This document shows, one piece after another, positions 1-4,935 of a stretch of 6,036 nt of DNA. The stretch covers positions 1 to 6,036 of the forward strand of contig CANKBT010000195.1 in NCBI GenBank assembly GCA_947479995.1. The letters are read 5' to 3'. This stretch comes from Frankiaceae bacterium (GTDB taxonomy: Bacteria; Actinomycetota; Actinomycetes; Mycobacteriales; SCTD01). The notes beneath the pieces are model-generated. The model made no database searches. It saw only the letters and a program-made list of their open reading frames with translations, and had not been told where the DNA came from. The translations under genes and the position numbers were made by a program. Numbering within the stretch: position 1 is the first letter of the stretch; every line of letters begins with the position of its first letter.

Positions 1-145
1 CAAGCACGTGCTGGCGCTGGTGCACCGCGGCGGCGGCACCACCGCCGACCTGCTCGCCCTCGCCCGCGAGGTGCGCGACGGCGTCCGCGCCGCCACCGGC
101 GTGACGCTCGTCAACGAGCCGGTCCTGGTGGGCGCGACGCTCTAG
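1..145 (+). CDS. murB: UDP-N-acetylenolpyruvoylglucosamine reductase MurB, C-terminal end (partial)
   Basis: Only the last 47 codons are in the window; the frame begins at base 2 and ends at the TAG at 143-145. MurB is the cytoplasmic FAD enzyme that reduces UDP-GlcNAc-enolpyruvate to UDP-MurNAc with NADPH in peptidoglycan synthesis. The visible peptide matches the MurB C-terminal domain: KHVLALVHRGGGTTADLLAL, then an Arg/Val-rich helix, then VTLVNEPVLVG. The Glu of NEPVLVG (codon at 116-118) aligns with the catalytic glutamate near the end of E. coli MurB (Glu325), from knowledge of the family. The 'HRGG' at residues 8-11 corresponds to the usual 'NRGG'. The gene ends facing the palindromic array and has no ordinary hairpin-plus-T-run terminator right after the stop. 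The call is secure despite the fragment length. Confidence 0.9.
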   Translation, partial: KHVLALVHRGGGTTADLLALAREVRDGVRAATGVTLVNEPVLVGATL

Positions 146-147
146 GC

Positions 148-195
148 GGGCTCCTGCCGCGGTGGGCTCCTGCCGCGGTGGGCTCCTGCCGCAGT
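148..195. repeat. Three tandem 16-bp direct repeats just after murB
   Basis: GGGCTCCTGCCGCGGT occurs at 148-163 and 164-179 without any change, and a third copy at 180-195 ends in CCGCAGT instead of CCGCGGT. The third copy runs directly into the first palindromic motif (CCGCAGTGATCAC, 189-201), so the tandem block and the palindromic array share bases. This looks like slippage or unequal exchange at the edge of the array. No coding frame or promoter is evident here. Confidence 0.9.
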
Positions 196-234
196 GATCA
201 CGAGAGCGGGGGCGCCGACGGGTGATCACTGCGG
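189..234. repeat. Inverted-repeat pair 1 (GCGG-flanked type)
   Basis: CCGCAGTGATCAC at 189-201 pairs perfectly with GTGATCACTGCGG at 222-234, giving a 13-bp stem with a 20-base GC-rich loop. Each arm also contains the 8-bp palindrome GTGATCAC. Confidence 0.85.
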
Positions 235-305
235 CGGAGTCCCCCGGTCTGCGGGGGTCCGGGTGCTGGCGCGCTCACTCCGCGCGCGATCTCCGGGCCG
301 CGCGC

Positions 306-360
306 CGTGATCACTGCACGCGGGCGTCTCGCCCGCGGCGTACGCGGTGCAGTGATCACG
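306..360. repeat. Inverted-repeat pair 2 (GCAC-flanked type) with nested hairpin
   Basis: CGTGATCACTGCAC at 306-319 pairs perfectly over 14 bp with GTGCAGTGATCACG at 347-360. The left arm is immediately followed by a second hairpin, GCGGGCG (320-326) with CGCCCGC (330-336) around a TCT loop. The remaining GGCGTACGCG (337-346) is unpaired in this fold. This is the best-preserved of four ~53-bp units of the same kind. Confidence 0.85.
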
Positions 361-382
361 CGCGCGGCGGGCCCGACCGTCG

Positions 383-435
383 GCGATCACTGCACGCGTC
401 TGCACCAGTCGCGGCGTCCGCGGTGCAGTGGTCAC
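383..435. repeat. Inverted-repeat pair 3 (GCAC-flanked type), imperfect
   Basis: GCGATCACTGCAC (383-395) faces GTGCAGTGGTCAC (423-435). The arms pair apart from two positions near the outer end, where G-T or A-C oppositions occur. The interior GCGGCGTCCGCG matches the same part of the 307 unit. Confidence 0.8.
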
Positions 436-460
436 CCGACGCGCAGGCCGGCCGCCCCCA

Positions 461-506
461 CCGCAGTGATCATGGCGCCGGGCCACCCGCCCGGCGATCA
501 CTGCGG
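461..506. repeat. Inverted-repeat pair 4 (GCGG-flanked type), start of copy 2
   Basis: CCGCAGTGATC (461-471) pairs perfectly over 11 bp with GATCACTGCGG (496-506). It is the counterpart of the 189-234 pair, exactly 272 bases downstream for the left arm. Confidence 0.85.
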
Positions 507-578
507 CGCGCGGCCCCGGCCCGCGGGGCGTCCGGCGCGCGCCGGCCCGCTCCGCGCATGATCTCTGCGCCACCCGTC

Positions 579-631
579 GTGATCACTGAACGCCGGCAGC
601 CCGCCCGCGGCGTACGGGGTGCAGTGATCGG
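579..631. repeat. Inverted-repeat pair 5 (GCAC-flanked type), imperfect
   Basis: GTGATCACTGAAC (579-591) faces GTGCAGTGATCGG (619-631). The core pairs, with three mismatches in the arms. It lies exactly 272 bases from the 307 unit and shares the interior CCCGCGGCGTACG. Confidence 0.8.
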
Positions 632-651
632 CGGCGCAGCCCCGACCGGCG

Positions 652-705
652 GCGATCACTGCACGCGCCGGCCCCCACCCGCGGCGCCCGCGGTGCAGTG
701 ATCGC
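652..705. repeat. Inverted-repeat pair 6 (GCAC-flanked type) with compensatory change
   Basis: GCGATCACTGCAC (652-664) pairs perfectly over 13 bp with GTGCAGTGATCGC (693-705). Relative to the 307 unit both arms changed at the matching position (T to C on the left, A to G on the right), so pairing is retained although the short GTGATCAC palindrome is lost. It ends 17 bases before the stop codon of the DUF3039 gene. Confidence 0.85.
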
Positions 706-722
706 TCGAAGCGGCCGGCCGG

Positions 723-959
723 CTAGTCGCCGTGGAAGGAGCGGAGGGCGTCCATCATCTCGACGCACTTGGGGCAGATCGGGTACTTCTCGGGGTCGCG
801 GTTCGGCATCCACTTCTTGCCGCAGAGGGCGGTCGCGGCGGTGCCCTCGACGGCCGACCGCATGATGTCCTCCTTCTTCACGTAGTGGCTGTACTTCGGG
901 TCGTCGTCGCCGTGGTCGAGATCGGGGTCGACCACAGGGCGGGTGTCGAGCTCGGTCAT
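723..959 (-). CDS. DUF3039 domain-containing small protein (78 aa)
   Basis: The product starts MTELDTRPVVDPDLDHGDDD and ends ALRSFHGD. After an acidic N-terminus (residues 1-20) comes the conserved core: KYSHYVKK (22-29), a central helix, then ALCGKKWMP (45-52) and PICPKC (60-65). Cys46, Cys62 and Cys65, perhaps with His25, look like a zinc-binding set; metal binding is inferred. This pattern is typical of the actinobacterial DUF3039 family, whose function is unknown, and the length is normal. The ATG at 957-959 is chosen because the conserved acidic lead begins there and because no Shine-Dalgarno precedes it, while a -10-like box does at leaderless spacing. The gene is divergent from the basic protein gene at 1026 and converges on murB across the palindromic array. 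The open frame runs far upstream of this ATG, but that is a high-GC antisense artefact. Confidence 0.93.
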   Translation of the reverse strand: MTELDTRPVVDPDLDHGDDDPKYSHYVKKEDIMRSAVEGTAATALCGKKWMPNRDPEKYPICPKCVEMMDALRSFHGD

Positions 960-966
960 GTCTGCG

Positions 967-972
967 AGGGTA
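967..972 (-). promoter_or_regulatory. Putative -10 box for a leaderless DUF3039 transcript
   Basis: Read on the minus strand this is TACCCT, fitting the actinobacterial TANNNT -10 pattern. It is separated by 7 bases from the ATG at 957-959, so transcription would begin at or next to the start codon. No Shine-Dalgarno is present in the same stretch. No convincing -35 was found. Confidence 0.45.
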
Positions 973-1025
973 CGGGCGGGCCCCCCGACCCGGGTGCCCG
1001 CGGACGACACCGGGAGCCCTCGAGC

Positions 1026-1751
1026 ATGGCGAGCAAGGACGGCGGCAAGGGCGGGCGCGACAAGGGCCCGGGCAAGAAGGGCAAGCACAAGGAGAAGGCC
1101 GAGGACCACGCCAAGGGCAAGGCCGAGGGCAAGACCGAGGCCAAGGCCGAGGCCAAGGCCGGCAAGGCCGGCAAGGCCGCGGACCGGAGCGCGAAGGACG
1201 CCGCCAAGCAGGCCGCCAAGGGCGCGGGCCGCGCCGCGAAGGGCGCCGGCCGGGCCGCGAAGGGCGTCGCGGGGGCCGCCGTCACCGCCGCCGCGCAGGT
1301 GCTCCCCGAGACCGGCACGCTCGACCCGACCGTCGCCGTGCCGGGCCCCGTGCCGACGACGGACGGGCCGCTGCCCGAGGTCGACCACACCCTGCGCCCG
1401 AAGGGCTGGACGGCCGCGGCGGTCGGCCGCGAGGACGCCGTCACCCGGCTCACCGTCGGCCCGTCGCTCGCCGCGCACTTCCGCACCGCCGACCACGACG
1501 TCGTCCGCGCCTGGGCGGTCGCCCGCGGCGGCGTGCCGCGCGTGACGCCCGCCGCGCTCGGGGGCGGCACCAACCTGCGCATCGAGTTCGACGACTCCCC
1601 GCGGCGGGCCCTGGCCACCGGCGACTGGGACGAGTTCTTCGCCGCGTTCGACCGGCGCGGCGGCGAGCTGATCTACCAGGAGCGCGGGCGCGACGGGCGG
1701 ATCAGCCGGATCCACCGCGTGACGCGCGGCACGGGCGGTCGCCAGGCGTAG
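1026..1751 (+). CDS. Lys/Ala-rich tail fused to a small conserved C-terminal domain, function unknown (241 aa)
   Basis: Residues 1-90 are low complexity and strongly basic: Gly/Lys-rich to about 20, then KAEAKAEAKAGKAGKA (near 36-51) and a repeated GAGRAAK (near 67-80). They resemble histone-H1-like bacterial tails and would be expected to bind nucleic acid; this is inferred from composition. Residues 93-120 are a Pro-rich linker. Residues 124-235 form a folded domain with HFRTADHDVVRAWAVARGG (151-169), NLRIEF (183-188), WDEFFAAFDRRG (201-212) and LIYQERGRDGRISRIHRV (215-232). The '(I)RxWAxxRGG ... LRIxF ... WxxFFxxFDxRGxxxLYQE' pattern matches a family of small bacterial proteins that I recall being labelled, probably wrongly, as glucan branching enzyme. 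The ATG at 1026 has GGGAG at 1012-1016, 9 bases upstream. The gene runs in the same direction as recQ, 66 bases away, so co-transcription is possible. The function is not known. Confidence 0.85.
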   Translation: MASKDGGKGGRDKGPGKKGKHKEKAEDHAKGKAEGKTEAKAEAKAGKAGKAADRSAKDAAKQAAKGAGRAAKGAGRAAKGVAGAAVTAAAQVLPETGTLDPTVAVPGPVPTTDGPLPEVDHTLRPKGWTAAAVGREDAVTRLTVGPSLAAHFRTADHDVVRAWAVARGGVPRVTPAALGGGTNLRIEFDDSPRRALATGDWDEFFAAFDRRGGELIYQERGRDGRISRIHRVTRGTGGRQA

Positions 1752-1807
1752 CGCGGGTGCCCGCGGGCAGAGCAGCGCCACCGCCGCTCGACCCGTGCGA
1801 CACCCCC

Positions 1808-1811
1808 GGAG
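1808..1811 (+). promoter_or_regulatory. Shine-Dalgarno supporting the CTG start of recQ
   Basis: GGAG lies 6 bases before the CTG at 1818-1820. No ATG, GTG or TTG exists in the recQ frame between the preceding in-frame stop (1749-1751) and the ATG at 1902, so this site decides the start. Confidence 0.6.
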
Positions 1812-1817
1812 ACCGCC

Positions 1818-3437
1818 CTGCCCACGCGCGCCGCACGACTGAGGAAGACCGCCCGCGAGGCGTACGGCTGGGACGCACTGCGCCCCGGCCAGCTCGAGGC
1901 CATGGAGTCGGTGCTCGCCGGCCGCGACACCCTGGTCGTCATGCCGACCGGCGCCGGCAAGAGCGCCGTCTACCAGGTGCCGGCGCTGCTGCTCGACGGC
2001 CCGACGGTCGTCGTCAGCCCGCTCATCGCGCTGCAGCGCGACCAGGTCGAGTCGCTCACCGGGCGCAAGGCCGTCGCGGCCAACAGCAGCCTCGGCAAGG
2101 GCGCGCAGGAGGAGGCGTTCGAGCGGCTGGCCGCCGGCGACGTCGAGTTCCTGTTCCTCGCTCCCGAGCAGCTCGCCAAGCCCGAGGTGCTGCAGGCGCT
2201 CGCCGACGCGCGGCCGGCGCTCGTGGTCGTCGACGAGGCGCACTGCGTGTCGTCGTGGGGCCACGACTTCCGCCCCGACTACCTGCGGCTCGGCGCGCTC
2301 ATCGACCAGCTCGGCCACCCGCCGGTGCTCGCGCTCACCGCGACGGCGAGCCCGCCGGTGCGCGACGAGGTCGTCGAGAAGCTGCACCTGCGCGACGCCG
2401 TGCAGGTCGTCCACGGCTTCGACCGGCCCAACCTGCACCTCGCCGTCGAGCACCACCGCGACGACGACGAGCGCCGCGAGGCCGTCGTGCTGCGGGCGAT
2501 GGGCGAGGCCAAGCCCGGCATCGTCTACACCGCCACCCGCAAGAGCGCGGAGCGGTACGCCGAGGCGCTCGCCGACCTCGGGATCGACGCGGGGGCGTAC
2601 CACGCGGGCCTCAAGGCGTCGGTGCGCGAGGACGTGCAGACCCGGTTCACCGCCGGCGAGCTCGACGTCGTCGTCGCGACGACGGCGTTCGGCATGGGCA
2701 TCGACAAGGCCGACGTGCGCTTCGTGCTGCACGCCGAGGTGGCCGACAGCCTCGACAGCTACTACCAGGAGGTCGGGCGCGCGGGGCGCGACGGCGAGCC
2801 CGCCGAGGCGGTGCTGTTCTACCGCGAGGCCGACCTCGGGCTGCGGTCGTTCTTCGCCAGCGGCGGCGTCGACGACACCCAGCTGCGCAAGGTCACCACG
2901 CTCCTGCAGCACGCGGACGAGCCGGTGTCGCCGACCGAGCTGGCCGACGAGGTCGACGTGTCGCCGACCCGCCTCGTCGGGCTGGTCAACCTGCTCGAGG
3001 AGGCCGGCGCCGTCGAGGTGACGCCCAGCGGCGAGCTCGCGGCCACCGACAGCGAGGAGAGCCCGCGCGTGCTCGCCGAGCGGGCCGCCGCGGTCGCCGA
3101 GTCGCACCGCAAGGTCGACCAGTCGCGGGTGGCGATGATGCGCGGCTACGCGGAGACGCAGGGCTGCCGCCGGCAGTACCTGCTGGCCTACTTCGGCGAG
3201 CAGCGCGACGAGGCCTGCGGGCACTGCGACACCTGCGAGTCCGGCAGCGCCGAGGCGCAGCCCGACGCCGCGGACTCGCCGTACGACCTGCAGTCGAAGG
3301 TGGCCCACGAGCAGTGGGGCGAGGGGGTCGTCATGCGCTACGAGGGCGACCGCATCGTCGTGCTGTTCGAGGAGGTCGGCTACCGCACGCTGTCGCTCGA
3401 GGCCGTCGCGGCGCGCAGCCTGCTGCGCGCGGTCTAG
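1818..3437 (+). CDS. recQ: ATP-dependent DNA helicase RecQ, probable CTG start (539 aa)
   Basis: This is a superfamily 2 3'-5' DNA helicase of recombination and replication-fork repair. Numbered from CTG 1818, motif 0 is AYGWDALRPGQ (15-25, with the conserved Gln), Walker A is PTGAGKS (43-49), DEAH is at 139-142 followed by CVSSWGHDFRPDY, motif III is LTATAS (173-178), motif IV is IVYTATRKS, and motif VI is QEVGRAGRDG (317-326). A winged-helix-like segment follows (about 353-405), then the Cys cluster C450, C467, C470, C473 as in RecQ zinc domains. The C-terminus (KVAHEQWGEGVVMRYEGDRI) is a small beta-rich domain like that at the end of UvrD-type helicases; there is no HRDC domain. The ATG at 1902 would delete motif 0, so I place the start at CTG 1818, which has GGAG 6 bases upstream. 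A start at CTG 1839 has no ribosome site. A sequencing error changing GTG to CTG is possible. Confidence 0.93.
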   Translation: MPTRAARLRKTAREAYGWDALRPGQLEAMESVLAGRDTLVVMPTGAGKSAVYQVPALLLDGPTVVVSPLIALQRDQVESLTGRKAVAANSSLGKGAQEEAFERLAAGDVEFLFLAPEQLAKPEVLQALADARPALVVVDEAHCVSSWGHDFRPDYLRLGALIDQLGHPPVLALTATASPPVRDEVVEKLHLRDAVQVVHGFDRPNLHLAVEHHRDDDERREAVVLRAMGEAKPGIVYTATRKSAERYAEALADLGIDAGAYHAGLKASVREDVQTRFTAGELDVVVATTAFGMGIDKADVRFVLHAEVADSLDSYYQEVGRAGRDGEPAEAVLFYREADLGLRSFFASGGVDDTQLRKVTTLLQHADEPVSPTELADEVDVSPTRLVGLVNLLEEAGAVEVTPSGELAATDSEESPRVLAERAAAVAESHRKVDQSRVAMMRGYAETQGCRRQYLLAYFGEQRDEACGHCDTCESGSAEAQPDAADSPYDLQSKVAHEQWGEGVVMRYEGDRIVVLFEEVGYRTLSLEAVAARSLLRAV

Positions 3438-3442
3438 ACGCG

Positions 3443-3479
3443 CGCGCGCCCCGCCCTCGCGAGGAGGACGGGGCGCGCG
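3443..3479. terminator. Bidirectional GC-rich hairpin between recQ and the convergent membrane-protein gene
   Basis: CGCGCGCCCCG at 3443-3453 pairs perfectly over 11 bp with CGGGGCGCGCG at 3469-3479. The 15-base loop contains a further palindrome, CCTCGCGAGG (3455-3464). The hairpin lies 5 bases after the recQ stop and 14 bases from the stop of the opposing gene, so it can serve both. It lacks a T-run, as is common for actinobacterial terminators. Confidence 0.75.
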
Positions 3480-3493
3480 AGCGGGCGGTGCTG

Positions 3494-4258
3494 CTAGCCG
3501 ATGGGGCTGGCGACCCGGGCCTTGGCGTAGCCGAGGCGGGCGCGGTCGGTCGCGTCCTGCACGTACGGCGCGGCGGCCTCGCGGGCCGAGGTGGTGAGCT
3601 CGCCGAGCGTGGTGCCGGCGGACTGCACCTTGGGGGCGAGCACCTCCTTGGCGGCGAAGGCGGCCGGGACGATCGCGGCGGTGGCGGCGGTCGCCGCGCT
3701 GCCGACGGTCGACGGCAGGCCGAGCACGGCGCCCTTGAGCACCTCGGTCGGGCGCTGCTGCTCCTCGTGGAGCGCGCTGCTGGCGAGGATGCCGCCGGTG
3801 AGCGCCGGGATGGCCCACTGCAGCGCGGTGAGCTGCTTCTGCGCCTTGGCGACCTCGGGCGGCGTCGACGGCAGCGAGTCGGTGCCGCCGGCGACCGGGA
3901 CGTCGCCGGCGCTCATGACCTTCTGGCCGAGCACGCGGGCGTACGCGGTGGCGGCGAGCGCGGCGCCGGTCAGCACGAGCTTGGTGTTGGTGTTGGCGAG
4001 CACGCCCTGCTGCGTCGCGACGCGGCCCTTGTTGGCGCGCAGGAGCTGCGCCCCGCCGACGAGGTGCGCGCCGATGGCGGCGGCGTTGACCGGCGTCCAG
4101 CGGGCCCAGCCGGCGTTGGCCACGCGGGCGCGCTGACGGGGGTCGTCGACGTCCGCCGCTGCGCCGTTCACGCCGACCGCCCCCATGAGGGTGCCGCCGA
4201 ACCAGACGGCCAGGCCGGCGTCGTGCAGGAAGTGGGCGAGCGTGTTGCGCTGTGCCAT
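3494..4258 (-). CDS. Conserved actinobacterial membrane protein of unknown function (254 aa)
   Basis: The product begins MAQRNTLAHFLHDAGLAVWF. Hydrophobic or small-residue segments suggest about four membrane spans, near residues 12-32, 56-75, 93-112 and 145-163. Well-marked motifs are HDAGLAVWFGGTLMGAVGVN (12-31), GWARWTPVNAAAIGAHLVGG (50-69) and LQWAIPALTGG (146-156), then HEEQQRP (164-170). I recognise the motif set as a recurrent, unnamed actinobacterial family but know no function. Residues 171-254 form an Ala/Thr-rich tail with a further hydrophobic stretch (about 176-205) and an amphipathic end. The ATG at 4256-4258 has GAGAGGA (minus strand, 4267-4273) 8 bases upstream; the frame stays open further upstream but without conserved-looking sequence. 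The gene converges with recQ and diverges from the TadA operon, which lies across a 152-base gap. Confidence 0.8.
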   Translation of the reverse strand: MAQRNTLAHFLHDAGLAVWFGGTLMGAVGVNGAAADVDDPRQRARVANAGWARWTPVNAAAIGAHLVGGAQLLRANKGRVATQQGVLANTNTKLVLTGAALAATAYARVLGQKVMSAGDVPVAGGTDSLPSTPPEVAKAQKQLTALQWAIPALTGGILASSALHEEQQRPTEVLKGAVLGLPSTVGSAATAATAAIVPAAFAAKEVLAPKVQSAGTTLGELTTSAREAAAPYVQDATDRARLGYAKARVASPIG

Positions 4259-4410
4259 GGGTGAGGTCCTCTCGAGGTCGTGGTCTCGCAGTCGCCTACC
4301 CGCCGAGCCGGACCCGAACCGACGCCCGGCGGTCGCCCGGCCCGCCCTGGTGGCGCGGCGCCGGGTCTGGGAGAGTCCGGCTCCGGAGCACGTCGAGCGA
4401 GGTGGTCGCG

Positions 4411-4911
4411 GTGCAGGCACTGCAGGAGGACGGCCCGGGCGCCTCGGCGGTGCTCGTCTACCGCGACGAGGGGCTGTGGCAGGCGGCGCCGCTGCCCGAC
4501 GTGCTCGCCGAGGACCTCGACGGCCTGGTCGAGGCGCTCGACGCGCAGCCCGGCGACGGCGGCGGCTTCGTGCTGGTCGACGTGGCCCACGAGTTCTTCG
4601 TCGTCGTGCGGCTCGCCGGCGGGCAGGCGCGGGTGCTGCTGTCCGACGTCACCGCGGCCGTCGCGTGGGACCTCGCCCGCGACGTGCTCGAGGCGCTCGA
4701 CCTCGACGTGCCCGACGACGACGAGCTCGAGGAGGTGCTGCCCGCGGGCGACCTCGGCATCTTCGACGACCTCGGTCTCGACGAGATGGAGATGGGCATG
4801 GTGCTGTCCGACCTCGACCTCTACGCGGACGAGATGCTCACCGCCCTGTCACGGCGCCTGGGGTTCGCCGACGCGTACGAGCGGGTAGTCGCCGCACTCG
4901 ACCGCCTCTGA
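4411..4911 (+). CDS. tRNA adenosine deaminase-associated protein, first paralog (166 aa)
   Basis: This fits the actinobacterial family known as tRNA adenosine deaminase-associated protein (TIGR03941), defined by linkage to tadA; its biochemical role is unknown. Visible features from the GTG start are SAVLVYRDEGLWQAAPLP (12-29), a helix through DGLVEALDAQPGDGGG, FVLVDVAHEFFVVVRL (53-68), VLLSDVTAAVAWDLARDVLE (75-94), an acidic linker DVPDDDELEEV, and the signature PAGDLGIFDDLGLDEMEMG (111-129) with DLYADEMLTALSRRLGF (137-153). The protein is strongly acidic and has no signal peptide or membrane span. I chose GTG 4411 because GAGGTGG at 4399-4405 sits about 5 bases ahead and because homologous-looking sequence starts there; the frame opens upstream without recognisable content. 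It is followed 24 bases later by a related gene. Confidence 0.9.
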   Translation: MQALQEDGPGASAVLVYRDEGLWQAAPLPDVLAEDLDGLVEALDAQPGDGGGFVLVDVAHEFFVVVRLAGGQARVLLSDVTAAVAWDLARDVLEALDLDVPDDDELEEVLPAGDLGIFDDLGLDEMEMGMVLSDLDLYADEMLTALSRRLGFADAYERVVAALDRL

Positions 4912-4935
4912 CGCCTGTGAGACCGGAGCCTCCCG

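Larger units (their letters stand above)
189..705. repeat. BIME-like array of alternating inverted GCAGTGATCAC motifs, in two ~270-bp tandem copies
   Basis: This fills most of the 577-base gap between the 3' ends of murB and the DUF3039 gene. Twelve clear motif copies are present, starting near 189, 222, 307, 347, 383, 423, 461, 494, 579, 619, 652 and 693, plus two decayed ones near 286 and 558. Calling GCAGTGATC forward (F) and GATCACTGC reverse (R), the order is F R r R F R F, and this same order occurs twice. Copy 1 spans 189-435 and copy 2 spans 461-705, with equivalent points 270-272 bases apart and a 25-base linker between. The parts between motifs also align (for example CCCCGGTCTGCGGGG near 242 with CCCCGGCCCGCGGGG near 514). 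The position between two 3' ends and the alternating orientation resemble REP/BIME elements, but I do not recognise the family. Possible roles are mRNA 3'-end stabilisation or termination, protein binding, or a non-autonomous mobile element. Confidence 0.85.

Noticed and set aside
222..701. Open frames of 84-159 codons inside the palindromic array
   Set aside because: They begin at repeat-derived codons, encode repetitive Arg/Pro/Ala sequence on both strands, and lack ribosome sites. The repeats explain the sequence better than coding does.
189..705. CRISPR array
   Set aside because: The motifs alternate in orientation, spacing varies from about 20 to 70 bases, and the 'spacers' are related between the two copies. 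There is no cas gene and no regular direct repeat.
189..705. CRP/GlxR-type operator cluster
   Set aside because: The half-sites GTGA and TCAC are fused with no spacer, whereas CRP-type sites need about six bases between them. The GTGATCAC palindrome is also broken in several copies while the long arms remain.
1752..1765. Hairpin CGCGGG-TG-CCCGCG right after the stop of the basic-protein gene as a terminator
   Set aside because: The stem is only 5-6 bp with a very tight loop and no T-run, and such short GC palindromes are frequent by chance in this composition.
1902..3437. recQ starting at the first in-frame ATG
   Set aside because: It would delete the conserved motif 0 (RPGQ), which is encoded in the same open frame just upstream, and no convincing ribosome site precedes this ATG.
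1026..3437. Stop-codon read-through fusing the basic protein to RecQ, since both lie in the same frame
   Set aside because: In-frame placement has a one-in-three chance of arising at random. The 22 codons between are not conserved-looking, and a ribosome site with CTG start explains RecQ on its own.
723..3818. A 1031-codon open frame on the minus strand containing the DUF3039 protein at its end
   Set aside because: It is the antisense of recQ and the basic-protein gene. Its upstream sequence is Arg/Ala/Gly/Val-rich low-complexity translation typical of the wrong strand in ~75% GC DNA. Only the last 78 codons match a known family.
1757..4264. An 835-codon plus-strand open frame across recQ and the membrane-protein gene
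   Set aside because: It is out of frame with recQ, has an extreme Arg/Ala composition and no motif, and it runs antisense through the membrane-protein gene. It is a high-GC shadow.
4252..4410. Upstream extension of the first TadA-associated gene to a GTG at 4252
   Set aside because: The extension overlaps the start and ribosome site of the divergent membrane-protein gene and encodes Arg/Pro/Ser-rich sequence with no family match. GTG 4411 has a good Shine-Dalgarno.
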